Source: an uncultured bacterium
GTDB lineage: Bacteria; Planctomycetota; Phycisphaerae; Phycisphaerales; SM1A02
Assembly: GCA_903831295.1 (NCBI GenBank)
Contig: CAIKXA010000091.1
Coordinates: 1 to 39,647, forward strand
Length of the DNA: 39,647 nucleotides
Reading direction: 5' to 3'
The position numbers and the translations under genes are program-made. The notes beneath the pieces are model-generated. The model saw nothing but the letters and a program-made list of their open reading frames with translations, did no database searches and was not told where the DNA came from. Of the stretch, positions 33,500 to 39,647 are shown in pieces. Position 1 is the stretch's first letter; each line of letters begins with the position of its first letter.

Positions 33500-34460
33500 A
33501 TTTGGCAATACTGCCGGTCATTTTAAAATATTTCTGCAACACCAATAGAGAAACTATTTCCTCATCACGCTGATTTTTAAATTGGGCCACCCACGCATGC
33601 GCATTTTGAATGATTGCCAACGCTTCTTCTTCATGAGCCAAGTAATAATCCATCTTTTCAATCAAATCTGAGTAGTCATTCTTAAGCATGACATAATGGT
33701 GATCCGCTTTCAGAAGCCCTTCCATAAACCAAGTCTCTTTGGTTGGGCGCGTCATAAAACATAGGGAGTTTGAGGACATGATCCATTTCAGATTTGTAGC
33801 CACATCACCACCTTCAATCGAAACAACAAACTTATTTTTCAATTGATCCGCGACACTCAACCACGGCTTCCGATGATGAATCCCATCTGAATTTTTGTCA
33901 GTACGGCCAATATCACACCTTGGATGACCGAACCAACGATTTAAAAATGCGACTCGCCAAGGCTGATACCCAGGACCTCGCCACATAACTTGATCTTTTT
34001 TGGACTGGTAAGAAGTTCGGTCATTCACAAAATCGAAGTGCCGAACTTTATCCAGATTGAAAACAACTAAATTACGAACATCACCTTCAATCGCCCTGGC
34101 CTTGGTGAATATTGGGAATTCGGACAAATGCGAATCGTCATTAAATCGATATTGGACAGGATAATTTCTCGGCCAATAACGCATGTACTGAAGGAAATCA
34201 AATCGATAGTTTCTCGAATGGTCTGAGAGCATGTTGAAACGAAACGGCTTGGCTGCCGGACCGAACTGGCAAGATGGATCCAATTTGCAGTAATAATTTG
34301 CGCGCAGTTTCAGCCGCTGAGCGGCTTCGCCCTGGCAATGACGGAGCAGCCATACTCTGCGAATTCGATAGACAAAATCCGGAATACATAACCGCAATAG
34401 ATTTACCGCAAAGTAAATAAATCTCGAATTTTTTCTATAATTTCCTAGAATATAAAGCAT
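33498..34460 (-). CDS. glycosyltransferase family 90 (CAP10-like)
   Basis: 320 aa, cytosolic or peripheral. The CAP10/GT90 pattern is visible: FPIFTKARAI, then VMWRGPGYQPWRVAFL (the W-R-G block), KFVVSIEGGDVATNLKWIMSSNSLCFM (nucleotide-sugar site), and WFMEGLLKADHHYVML towards the end. Bacterial GT90 proteins typically transfer a sugar during lipopolysaccharide or capsule assembly. The DNA is visibly AT-richer than the rest of the window and uses more A/T-ending codons, as does the next gene, consistent with transfer. It is 104 bases from the GT2 gene on the same strand. Confidence 0.85.
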   Translation of the reverse strand: MLYILGNYRKNSRFIYFAVNLLRLCIPDFVYRIRRVWLLRHCQGEAAQRLKLRANYYCKLDPSCQFGPAAKPFRFNMLSDHSRNYRFDFLQYMRYWPRNYPVQYRFNDDSHLSEFPIFTKARAIEGDVRNLVVFNLDKVRHFDFVNDRTSYQSKKDQVMWRGPGYQPWRVAFLNRWFGHPRCDIGRTDKNSDGIHHRKPWLSVADQLKNKFVVSIEGGDVATNLKWIMSSNSLCFMTRPTKETWFMEGLLKADHHYVMLKNDYSDLIEKMDYYLAHEEEALAIIQNAHAWVAQFKNQRDEEIVSLLVLQKYFKMTGSIAK

Positions 34461-34563
34461 AGATATAAAGTGCTAGAACAACGTGCGGCAACCACGAAAT
34501 ATTAAATTTGAAAAATTATTTCTGGCTGAACCCAAATGACTCTAACATAAATTTCTCAGCATA

Positions 34564-35352
34564 TCAACCTTTTTTCAAAATCTTGGCGCGAACCGCTGCG
34601 GCGTTCTTTTCAGCTTGGGCACGATCGCCTTGCTTGTGCCACAAATGTAAAATTTCGGTCGCGAAAGCGCCAGACTTGCGAATTACTTTCTGATGGGCTT
34701 GTAATCGAAATACAAAATCGGCATCTTCATGACCCCAGCCAACAAGCTCCTCATCAAATCCGCCAATTGCCTGAGCATCAATCTTCCAACAGGCCATATT
34801 GCAACCCTTAATCCGTCGCCACACAAATTTTTTGTAAACGCGCCAATGATTGTCAGGCACTTTGATGAATACTGGCAGACATTTGTTGATTCCGCGCCGA
34901 AACCTCCACTGCAGGACACGCCAACTCGACCAACCTTCCCATTTCTTTGCTGCAATTAAATCTTTTGTCAATTCTTCATGACACAAAATGCGGCTTCCGG
35001 TGACCAGATGTTTTGGCGCAGCCAAGTGACGGTGTTGCGCTATAAAATCGGGCTGAGCAATGCAATCGCCATCTAAAAATACAAGGTAATTCCCCTGCGC
35101 TTGCACAATACCTTGATTCAAAATTTTGCTTTTACGAAACCCAATGTCTTCCTGCCATATATGCCGGATTGGAACCGGAAAATCATTTTGATATTCCGTG
35201 ATCACGCGACGAGTCTCGTCAGTGGAGCCGTCATCCACAATAACAATCTCAAAATCCAAATCAGTCTGCGTTTTTAAAGATTGCAAACTCAACGCAAGCG
35301 CCTGCGGCCAGTTGTAGGTTGCCAAAAGAACGGTGATCAATACTTCATCCAA
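34564..35352 (-). CDS. glycosyltransferase family 2, LPS-type
   Basis: 262 aa with a GT-A fold: VLLATYNWPQALALSLQSL at the start, VDDGSTDET for the nucleotide, FLDGDC as the DxD-like metal site, and the C-terminal GGFDEELVGWGHEDADFVFRL of the Glyco_transf_7C type. This combination is found in WaaE-like and capsule glycosyltransferases. No ATG is available near the 5' end: an in-frame TAA lies two codons upstream, so the start is the TTG at 35352 or one further in. It is divergent from the CDP-sugar operon across 75 bases. The AT-rich composition matches its GT90 neighbour. Confidence 0.9.
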   Translation of the reverse strand: MDEVLITVLLATYNWPQALALSLQSLKTQTDLDFEIVIVDDGSTDETRRVITEYQNDFPVPIRHIWQEDIGFRKSKILNQGIVQAQGNYLVFLDGDCIAQPDFIAQHRHLAAPKHLVTGSRILCHEELTKDLIAAKKWEGWSSWRVLQWRFRRGINKCLPVFIKVPDNHWRVYKKFVWRRIKGCNMACWKIDAQAIGGFDEELVGWGHEDADFVFRLQAHQKVIRKSGAFATEILHLWHKQGDRAQAEKNAAAVRAKILKKG

Positions 35353-35427
35353 TTCTTATCGTTCGGCGACTTCGTCATCGCGTCAAATTGTATATCATCA
35401 ATAAGTCGTCATATAGAGGAAATATCC

Positions 35428-36201
35428 ATGAAAGCCGTCATACTCGCAGGTGGTCTTGGAACGCGAATTTCCGAGGAAACCCATCTCAAACCAAAGCCCA
35501 TGATTGAAATTGGAGGGCGACCCATTCTGTGGCACATCATGAAGATGTATTCCGCGCACGGAGTGAACGACTTTGTGATTTGCTGCGGCTACCGCGGCTA
35601 CATCATCAAGGAATATTTCGCCAACTATTTTCTTCATATGTCGGATGTGACATTTGATATGGCTCACAACAAAATGGAAGTGCACCAACAGAAGTCGGAG
35701 CCGTGGCGCGTGACTCTTGTTGATACTGGCGAAGACACGCTTACGGGCGGCCGCCTGAAACGAGTGGCCGGATATGTCAAAAACGATGAGGCATTCTTCT
35801 TTACATATGGCGACGGCGTGGCGAATGTGGACATCACCAAAGAGCTCGCATTTCACAAGTCGCACGGAAAATTAGCGACAGTCCTGGCGGTTCAACCTCC
35901 TGGTCGCTACGGCGCGCTGCAATTAAAGGGCACAACTGTCGAAGGATTCACCGAGAAACCACGCGGAGATGGTGGCCTTATCAACGGCGGATTTTTTGTG
36001 CTGTCTCCAAAATGTATTGAGTTGATCAAGGACGATCAAACAAGTTGGGAAGGCTACCCACTCACCAAACTGGCAACCGATGGTCAATTACAATCTTTCG
36101 AGCACACTGGTTTCTGGCAACCCATGGATACCCTGCGCGACAAAACGCAACTTGAAGAACTGTGGGCTTCAGGCAAAGCTCCGTGGAAAACCTGGCAGTG
36201 A
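35428..36201 (+). CDS. rfbF: glucose-1-phosphate cytidylyltransferase
   Basis: Makes CDP-glucose from CTP and glucose-1-phosphate, the entry step to CDP-6-deoxy sugars. 257 aa, the normal family length. The nucleotidyltransferase motif GGLGTRISEETHLKPKPM and the specific downstream blocks (GYRGYIIKEYFANYF, FTYGDGVANVDI, GFWQPMDTLRDK) leave little doubt. The ATG at 35428 has GAGGA seven bases upstream, which decides against the longer frame from 35281. Its stop codon overlaps the next start by four bases (GTGA). Confidence 0.97.
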   Translation: MKAVILAGGLGTRISEETHLKPKPMIEIGGRPILWHIMKMYSAHGVNDFVICCGYRGYIIKEYFANYFLHMSDVTFDMAHNKMEVHQQKSEPWRVTLVDTGEDTLTGGRLKRVAGYVKNDEAFFFTYGDGVANVDITKELAFHKSHGKLATVLAVQPPGRYGALQLKGTTVEGFTEKPRGDGGLINGGFFVLSPKCIELIKDDQTSWEGYPLTKLATDGQLQSFEHTGFWQPMDTLRDKTQLEELWASGKAPWKTWQ

Positions 36202-37274
36202 ATTTGAATTTCTGGAAAAACAAACGCGTCCTTGTCACTGGTCACACTGGATTTAAAGGCGGATGGCTTTCGCTTTGGCTTGCGGAACTTGGCGCTGACG
36301 TTCACGGATATGCGCTTGCGCCAAATACACATCCAAATTTCTTTGATGCCTGCAACCTGCGCACACGCTTGGCGAGCAGCACGATTGCCGACATCCGCGA
36401 CGCTGAGAGCTTGACTCGCGCAATGCAAGCCGCAAGTCCAGAGATTGTGCTGCACTTGGCGGCGCAACCATTAGTGCGCCACTCATATGCCCAGCCTGTT
36501 GAAACATACGCCGTGAATGTGATGGGCACCGTGAATCTACTTGAAGCTGTGCGAAACACCCCAAGCGTGCGCGCGTTCGTGAATGTGACCACCGACAAGT
36601 GCTACGAAAATCATGAGCGCGCAGAGCCATATACAGAAACCGAAGCGATGGGTGGCCACGATCCATATTCAAGTAGCAAAGGCTGCTCGGAATTGGTGAC
36701 ATCCGCATATCGCCGTTCATTTCTAGCGCCCAAAGGAGTTCAAGTTGCAACAGCGCGTGCGGGCAATGTGATTGGCGGCGGAGATTGGGCCGCAGATCGA
36801 TTGATTCCGGATTTTTTGCGCTCTCTTGATCAACAACAAACGTTGGTGATTCGATCACCACATGCAACTCGCCCGTGGCAACACGTGCTTGAACCAGTTT
36901 CTGGATACATGATGCTTGCCGAAAAACTTTTCACGCACGGTGAAAAATTTGCGCAGGCATGGAACTTTGGTCCGCGCCTTGAAGACAGCAAATCTGTCCA
37001 GTGGATTGTGGAGCACCTTTGCGCGGCAATTCCTGGTGCGTCTTGGCGCAGCGAAACCGAGCAGCAACTGCACGAAGCTCATACGCTCACTCTTGATAGC
37101 ACTCAAGCGCGTGAACAACTTGGCTGGCAACCCAAATGGAATATTTCAAATGCACTTCACCACACGCTTGATTGGCATAACGCATGGAAACAGGACAAGA
37201 ATTTGCAATCCGTCAGCGTGACGCAGATCAAAAAATATTCCAAAGCAATGCAAATGGCGGCAAGCGCATCATGA
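36198..37274 (+). CDS. rfbG: CDP-glucose 4,6-dehydratase
   Basis: Turns CDP-glucose into CDP-4-keto-6-deoxyglucose. 358 aa extended SDR. VTGHTGFKGGWLSLWL is the NAD-binding glycine motif specific to this family, and the catalytic Thr (NVTTDKCYEN) and YxxxK (YSSSK) are present. GNVIGGGDWAADRLIPDF is also diagnostic. The start is set at the GTG at 36198, which overlaps the rfbF stop in GTGA and gives MNLNFWKNKRVLVTG; the open frame begins earlier, at 36162. The stop overlaps the next start in ATGA. Confidence 0.97.
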   Translation: MNLNFWKNKRVLVTGHTGFKGGWLSLWLAELGADVHGYALAPNTHPNFFDACNLRTRLASSTIADIRDAESLTRAMQAASPEIVLHLAAQPLVRHSYAQPVETYAVNVMGTVNLLEAVRNTPSVRAFVNVTTDKCYENHERAEPYTETEAMGGHDPYSSSKGCSELVTSAYRRSFLAPKGVQVATARAGNVIGGGDWAADRLIPDFLRSLDQQQTLVIRSPHATRPWQHVLEPVSGYMMLAEKLFTHGEKFAQAWNFGPRLEDSKSVQWIVEHLCAAIPGASWRSETEQQLHEAHTLTLDSTQAREQLGWQPKWNISNALHHTLDWHNAWKQDKNLQSVSVTQIKKYSKAMQMAASAS

Positions 37275-37834
37275 TGAATCGCTTTGACATTCTGTCAACA
37301 CCACTCGAAGGATTAAAAGTGCTGCGACGAAAGCCTGTGGGTGATTCGCGTGGATTTCTAGAGCGCATGTTCTGCGCACAGGAGTTTGCGCAAATCCTTG
37401 GCGGAAAAACGATCGCCCAAATCAATCGCACGCTCACTGGAAAGTGCGGCTCTGTCCGCGGCATGCACTTTCAAAATTCGCCGCATGCTGAAATAAAGTT
37501 CGTCACCTGTCTTCGCGGCGAAGTGTTTGATGTTGCCGTTGATGTGCGCAAGAACTCCCCAACATTTCTGCACTGGCATGGCGAGTTGCTCACGCAAGAC
37601 AATCAAGCCACGTTCCTCATTCCCGAAGGCTTCGCCCATGGATTTCAAACACTTTCTGACAATTGCGAGATGTTGTACTTCCATACCGCGGCCCACCACG
37701 CGGATTCTGAAGGCGCGCTCAATGCGCAAGACCCGCGCCTGGCCATCAAGTGGCCCATGGCAATCACTGAGCAATCCGAGCGTGACAAGTCGCATGCGTT
37801 GATCACGACAGACTTCAAGGGAGGCGCCCCGTGA
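37271..37834 (+). CDS. RmlC-like sugar 3,5-epimerase (CDP-sugar, atypical active site)
   Basis: Cupin epimerase of 187 aa acting on a 4-keto-6-deoxy sugar nucleotide. The RGMHFQ motif supplies the catalytic His, and PEGFAHGF and DPRLAIKWP are typical. Where RmlC has EFLYKATNYY, this protein reads EMLYFHTAAHH: the first Tyr is kept, but the second, the catalytic acid Tyr139 of Salmonella RmlC, becomes His. It may therefore epimerise only one centre, or use His as acid. The ATG at 37271 overlaps the rfbG stop by four bases. The position between a CDP-glucose dehydratase and a C-methyltransferase indicates a CDP- rather than dTDP-sugar substrate. Confidence 0.92.
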   Translation: MMNRFDILSTPLEGLKVLRRKPVGDSRGFLERMFCAQEFAQILGGKTIAQINRTLTGKCGSVRGMHFQNSPHAEIKFVTCLRGEVFDVAVDVRKNSPTFLHWHGELLTQDNQATFLIPEGFAHGFQTLSDNCEMLYFHTAAHHADSEGALNAQDPRLAIKWPMAITEQSERDKSHALITTDFKGGAP

Positions 37835-39057
37835 AGTGCCGTCATTGCAAGGCAACTTTAACTCTGCCATTGATCGACCTTGGGTTTGCGCCGCCGTCGA
37901 ACGCGTATCTCAGCAAGCAGCAACTTCAGCAACCTGAAAAAAAATATCCACTACGAGTTCTTGTCTGCCAAACATGTTGGTTGGCGCAGACCGAGGACTT
38001 TGCGCAGGCGCATGAATTGTTCGATGCCGACTACGCGTACTTCAGCAGTTTCTCCAGCACATGGCTGGAGCATGCCAAGCGCTATGCCAACGAAATGTCG
38101 GCGCGCTTTCACTTAAGCTCATCAAGCCACGTTGTGGAAATTGCCGCGAACGACGGCTATTTACTTCAGTATTTCAAAGCGGCCAACATTCCGTGCACCG
38201 GCGTGGAACCCACTGCCAGCACGGCGTCAGCGGCGCGCGCCAAAGGTATTCACATTGTGCAAGAATTTTTCGGTGTAGCTCTTGCAAACACGTTGGTCTT
38301 GCAAGGCAAGCAAGCCAACCTCACAGCCGCGAACAACGTGCTAGCGCATGTGCCTGACATCAATGACTTTGTCGCAGGCTTCACAGTGTTGTTGAAGCCA
38401 AACGGCGTGGCCACTTTCGAATTTCCGCATCTGATGCAACTGATGGCGCTAAACCAGTTCGACACTATTTATCACGAACACTTTTCATACTTGTCCTTGA
38501 CCGCTGTGCAGCGCATCTTTGCCGCGAACGGATTGACAGTGTTTGATGTGGAAGAACATCCAACGCATGGAGGCAGCCTTCGTGTGTTCGCGCAACGCAC
38601 CGACACTTGCAAGCAACCTATCAACGATCGTGTGGCAAAAATGCTGCGCACAGAAGACGCCATGGGTATTCAAACTGAAAAATATTATTTGGCATTCCAA
38701 GCACGCGCCGAAAAAGTGAAAGACGACTTTATAAATTTCCTTGCGGAAGCAAAGCGCCAAGGAAAAACCGTGGCCGCTTATGGCGCGGCCGCAAAAGGCA
38801 ACACACTGATGAACTTCGCGGAACTTGGCTCGGATCTGATCCAATATGTAGTGGACAAAAATCCAGCCAAACAAGGCAAATTCATGCCAGGCAGCCGCAT
38901 TCCAATCGTATCGCCTGAAGCGCTTCGGTCACCACGCCCCGACTATCTGGTTATTCTTCCTTGGAACATCGCTGAGGAAGTGACGCAGCAAAATGCCGCG
39001 CTTGCCAAGCTTGGAACACAATTCGTGACGGCAGTACCGAAGTTGGAGATTGCGTGA
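37831..39057 (+). CDS. SAM-dependent sugar C-methyltransferase (TylC3/NovU family)
   Basis: 408 aa with the three modules of this family: an N-terminal zinc-binding domain (CRHC at 3-6 and CQTC further on), a SAM-binding domain with VVEIAANDGYLLQYF, and a C-terminal domain (AAYGAAAKGNTLMNF, then DKNPAKQGKFMPGSRIPI). Relatives such as TcaB9, EvaC and NovU methylate C3 or C5 of 4-keto-6-deoxy sugar nucleotides. YHEHFSYLSL carries the conserved His/Glu residues thought to act in catalysis. GTG start at 37831 overlapping the epimerase stop (GTGA). The product is presumably a CDP-linked branched-chain 6-deoxyhexose. Confidence 0.95.
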   Translation: MKCRHCKATLTLPLIDLGFAPPSNAYLSKQQLQQPEKKYPLRVLVCQTCWLAQTEDFAQAHELFDADYAYFSSFSSTWLEHAKRYANEMSARFHLSSSSHVVEIAANDGYLLQYFKAANIPCTGVEPTASTASAARAKGIHIVQEFFGVALANTLVLQGKQANLTAANNVLAHVPDINDFVAGFTVLLKPNGVATFEFPHLMQLMALNQFDTIYHEHFSYLSLTAVQRIFAANGLTVFDVEEHPTHGGSLRVFAQRTDTCKQPINDRVAKMLRTEDAMGIQTEKYYLAFQARAEKVKDDFINFLAEAKRQGKTVAAYGAAAKGNTLMNFAELGSDLIQYVVDKNPAKQGKFMPGSRIPIVSPEALRSPRPDYLVILPWNIAEEVTQQNAALAKLGTQFVTAVPKLEIA

Positions 39058-39647
39058 GCGGCACCGTTCTTCTGACAGGCGCAACCGGATTTGTTGGCCG
39101 TCAAGTGTTGCGAAAATTATGCGAACGCGGAGTTCAAACTCGCGTGATCGTGCGCCAAGGGAAAGAGTCGCTTGTTTCCCAATCCAAAAATATTGAACAG
39201 ATCATCACCACCAATGACCTGTTCGCTGAAAATTTTGATTGGTGGAAGCAAGCATGCCAAGGCATAGACACTGTGATCCATTGCGCTTGGTTTGCGGAGA
39301 GCGGCCAATATCTACAATCCGAAAAGAATTTGGATTGCCTAGCTGGAACGCTTCAACTAGCCAAGGGGGCGGCGCAAACTGGTGTGCGCCGAGTTGTTGG
39401 AATTGGAACATGCTTTGAATACGACTTGACTACGGGCAATCTCTCTATAAAAACTCCGCTACGCCCACTCACTCCATATGCGGGAGCAAAGGCCGCGGCA
39501 TACTTAGCGCTTTCGCATTGGCTTCCCGCCCAATCGGTTGAATTCGCATGGTGCAGGTTGTTCTATCTGCATGGCGAAGGCGAAGATTCGCGGCGATTGG
39601 TGCCTTACATTCGCTCCAAACTTTCAGCGGGCGAAATCGCTGAACTC
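39054..39647 (+). CDS. NAD-dependent epimerase/reductase, cut by the right edge
   Basis: Starts at a GTG overlapping the methyltransferase stop (GTGA) and stays open for 198 codons to the end of the window, so the C-terminal part is missing. The first residues are VLLTGATGFVGRQVLRKL, the Rossmann motif, and Tyr-Lys of the SDR catalytic pair are in TPYAGAKAAAYL. VIHCAWFAES is the usual strand after the NAD site. Its place as the fifth coupled gene of the operon suggests reduction of the 4-keto group, the last step before transfer of the sugar, but it could also be another epimerase. Confidence 0.9.
   Translation, partial: MSGTVLLTGATGFVGRQVLRKLCERGVQTRVIVRQGKESLVSQSKNIEQIITTNDLFAENFDWWKQACQGIDTVIHCAWFAESGQYLQSEKNLDCLAGTLQLAKGAAQTGVRRVVGIGTCFEYDLTTGNLSIKTPLRPLTPYAGAKAAAYLALSHWLPAQSVEFAWCRLFYLHGEGEDSRRLVPYIRSKLSAGEIAEL

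Noticed and set aside
1..39647. tRNA, rRNA, CRISPR arrays, insertion sequences, riboswitches
   Set aside because: I looked for cloverleaf-like segments, regularly spaced repeats, transposase motifs and long structured leaders and saw none; tRNAscan and Rfam searches would settle this.

Overview
The window reads as a chromosomal segment of a Gram-negative, probably planctomycete bacterium (Phycisphaerae-like). This is inferred from gene families: an exported Cys-type sulfatase with a formylglycine-generating enzyme, an SHD1-like domain joined to a YHYH domain, an EF-hand protein with a Pro/Ala linker, a DUF4239 protein, many lipoproteins and large orphan exported proteins. No rRNA, tRNA or other phylogenetic marker is present, so the assignment is tentative. 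The H-NS-family gene is not what I would expect of that phylum. Coding density is high and no gene-free gap exceeds 300 bases.

Layout. (1) 265-12079: mostly exported proteins. These are a lipoprotein, a membrane protein, a formylglycine-generating enzyme with both catalytic cysteines, a 914-922 aa Met/Ala-rich orphan, a sulfatase fused to a metallophosphoesterase, and an SHD1-YHYH-PEBP protein. (2) 12210-16217: an SDR protein, a GNAT acetyltransferase, an EF-hand protein, and a lipoprotein carrying 24 strict three-residue (xxL) repeats before a C-terminal membrane anchor. (3) 16379-19650: a compact nitric-oxide signalling operon of H-NOX, HNOBA-histidine kinase-receiver and receiver-HD-GYP. 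(4) 19653-21491: a duplicated NTF2-like exported protein and a DUF4239 membrane protein. (5) 21569-26011: arsenite genes arsD-arsA, divergent from a sulfane-sulfur pair (MBL-rhodanese persulfide dioxygenase and a YgaP-like rhodanese). (6) 26086-32896: a GNAT protein, a ChaN-like lipoprotein, an Rrf2 Fe-S regulator, an exported pullulanase, Tag glycosylase and an alpha/beta hydrolase. (7) 33053-39647: an H-NS-like gene with a perfect consensus promoter, two glycosyltransferases in visibly AT-richer DNA, and an operon with 4-nt overlaps for a CDP-activated, probably C-methylated 6-deoxy sugar. That operon runs off the right edge.

How the genes work together. The formylglycine-generating enzyme can activate the CTPSR-type sulfatase, and both carry export signals. 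The H-NOX sensor lacks the distal tyrosine used for O2 binding, so it should be NO-selective. It is translationally coupled to a kinase that carries the HNOBA partner domain known from soluble guanylate cyclase, and the next gene is a c-di-GMP phosphodiesterase, giving a putative NO to c-di-GMP circuit. The sugar operon supplies CDP-glucose, dehydrates it, epimerises it, C-methylates it and probably reduces it, presumably for surface polysaccharide built with the nearby GT90 and GT2 enzymes.

The most novel items seen are the triplet-repeat stalk protein, a strict four-residue repeat in the 922-aa orphan, the sulfatase-phosphoesterase fusion, the trans-encoded H-NOX/HNOBA kinase and the predicted leaderless H-NS gene.
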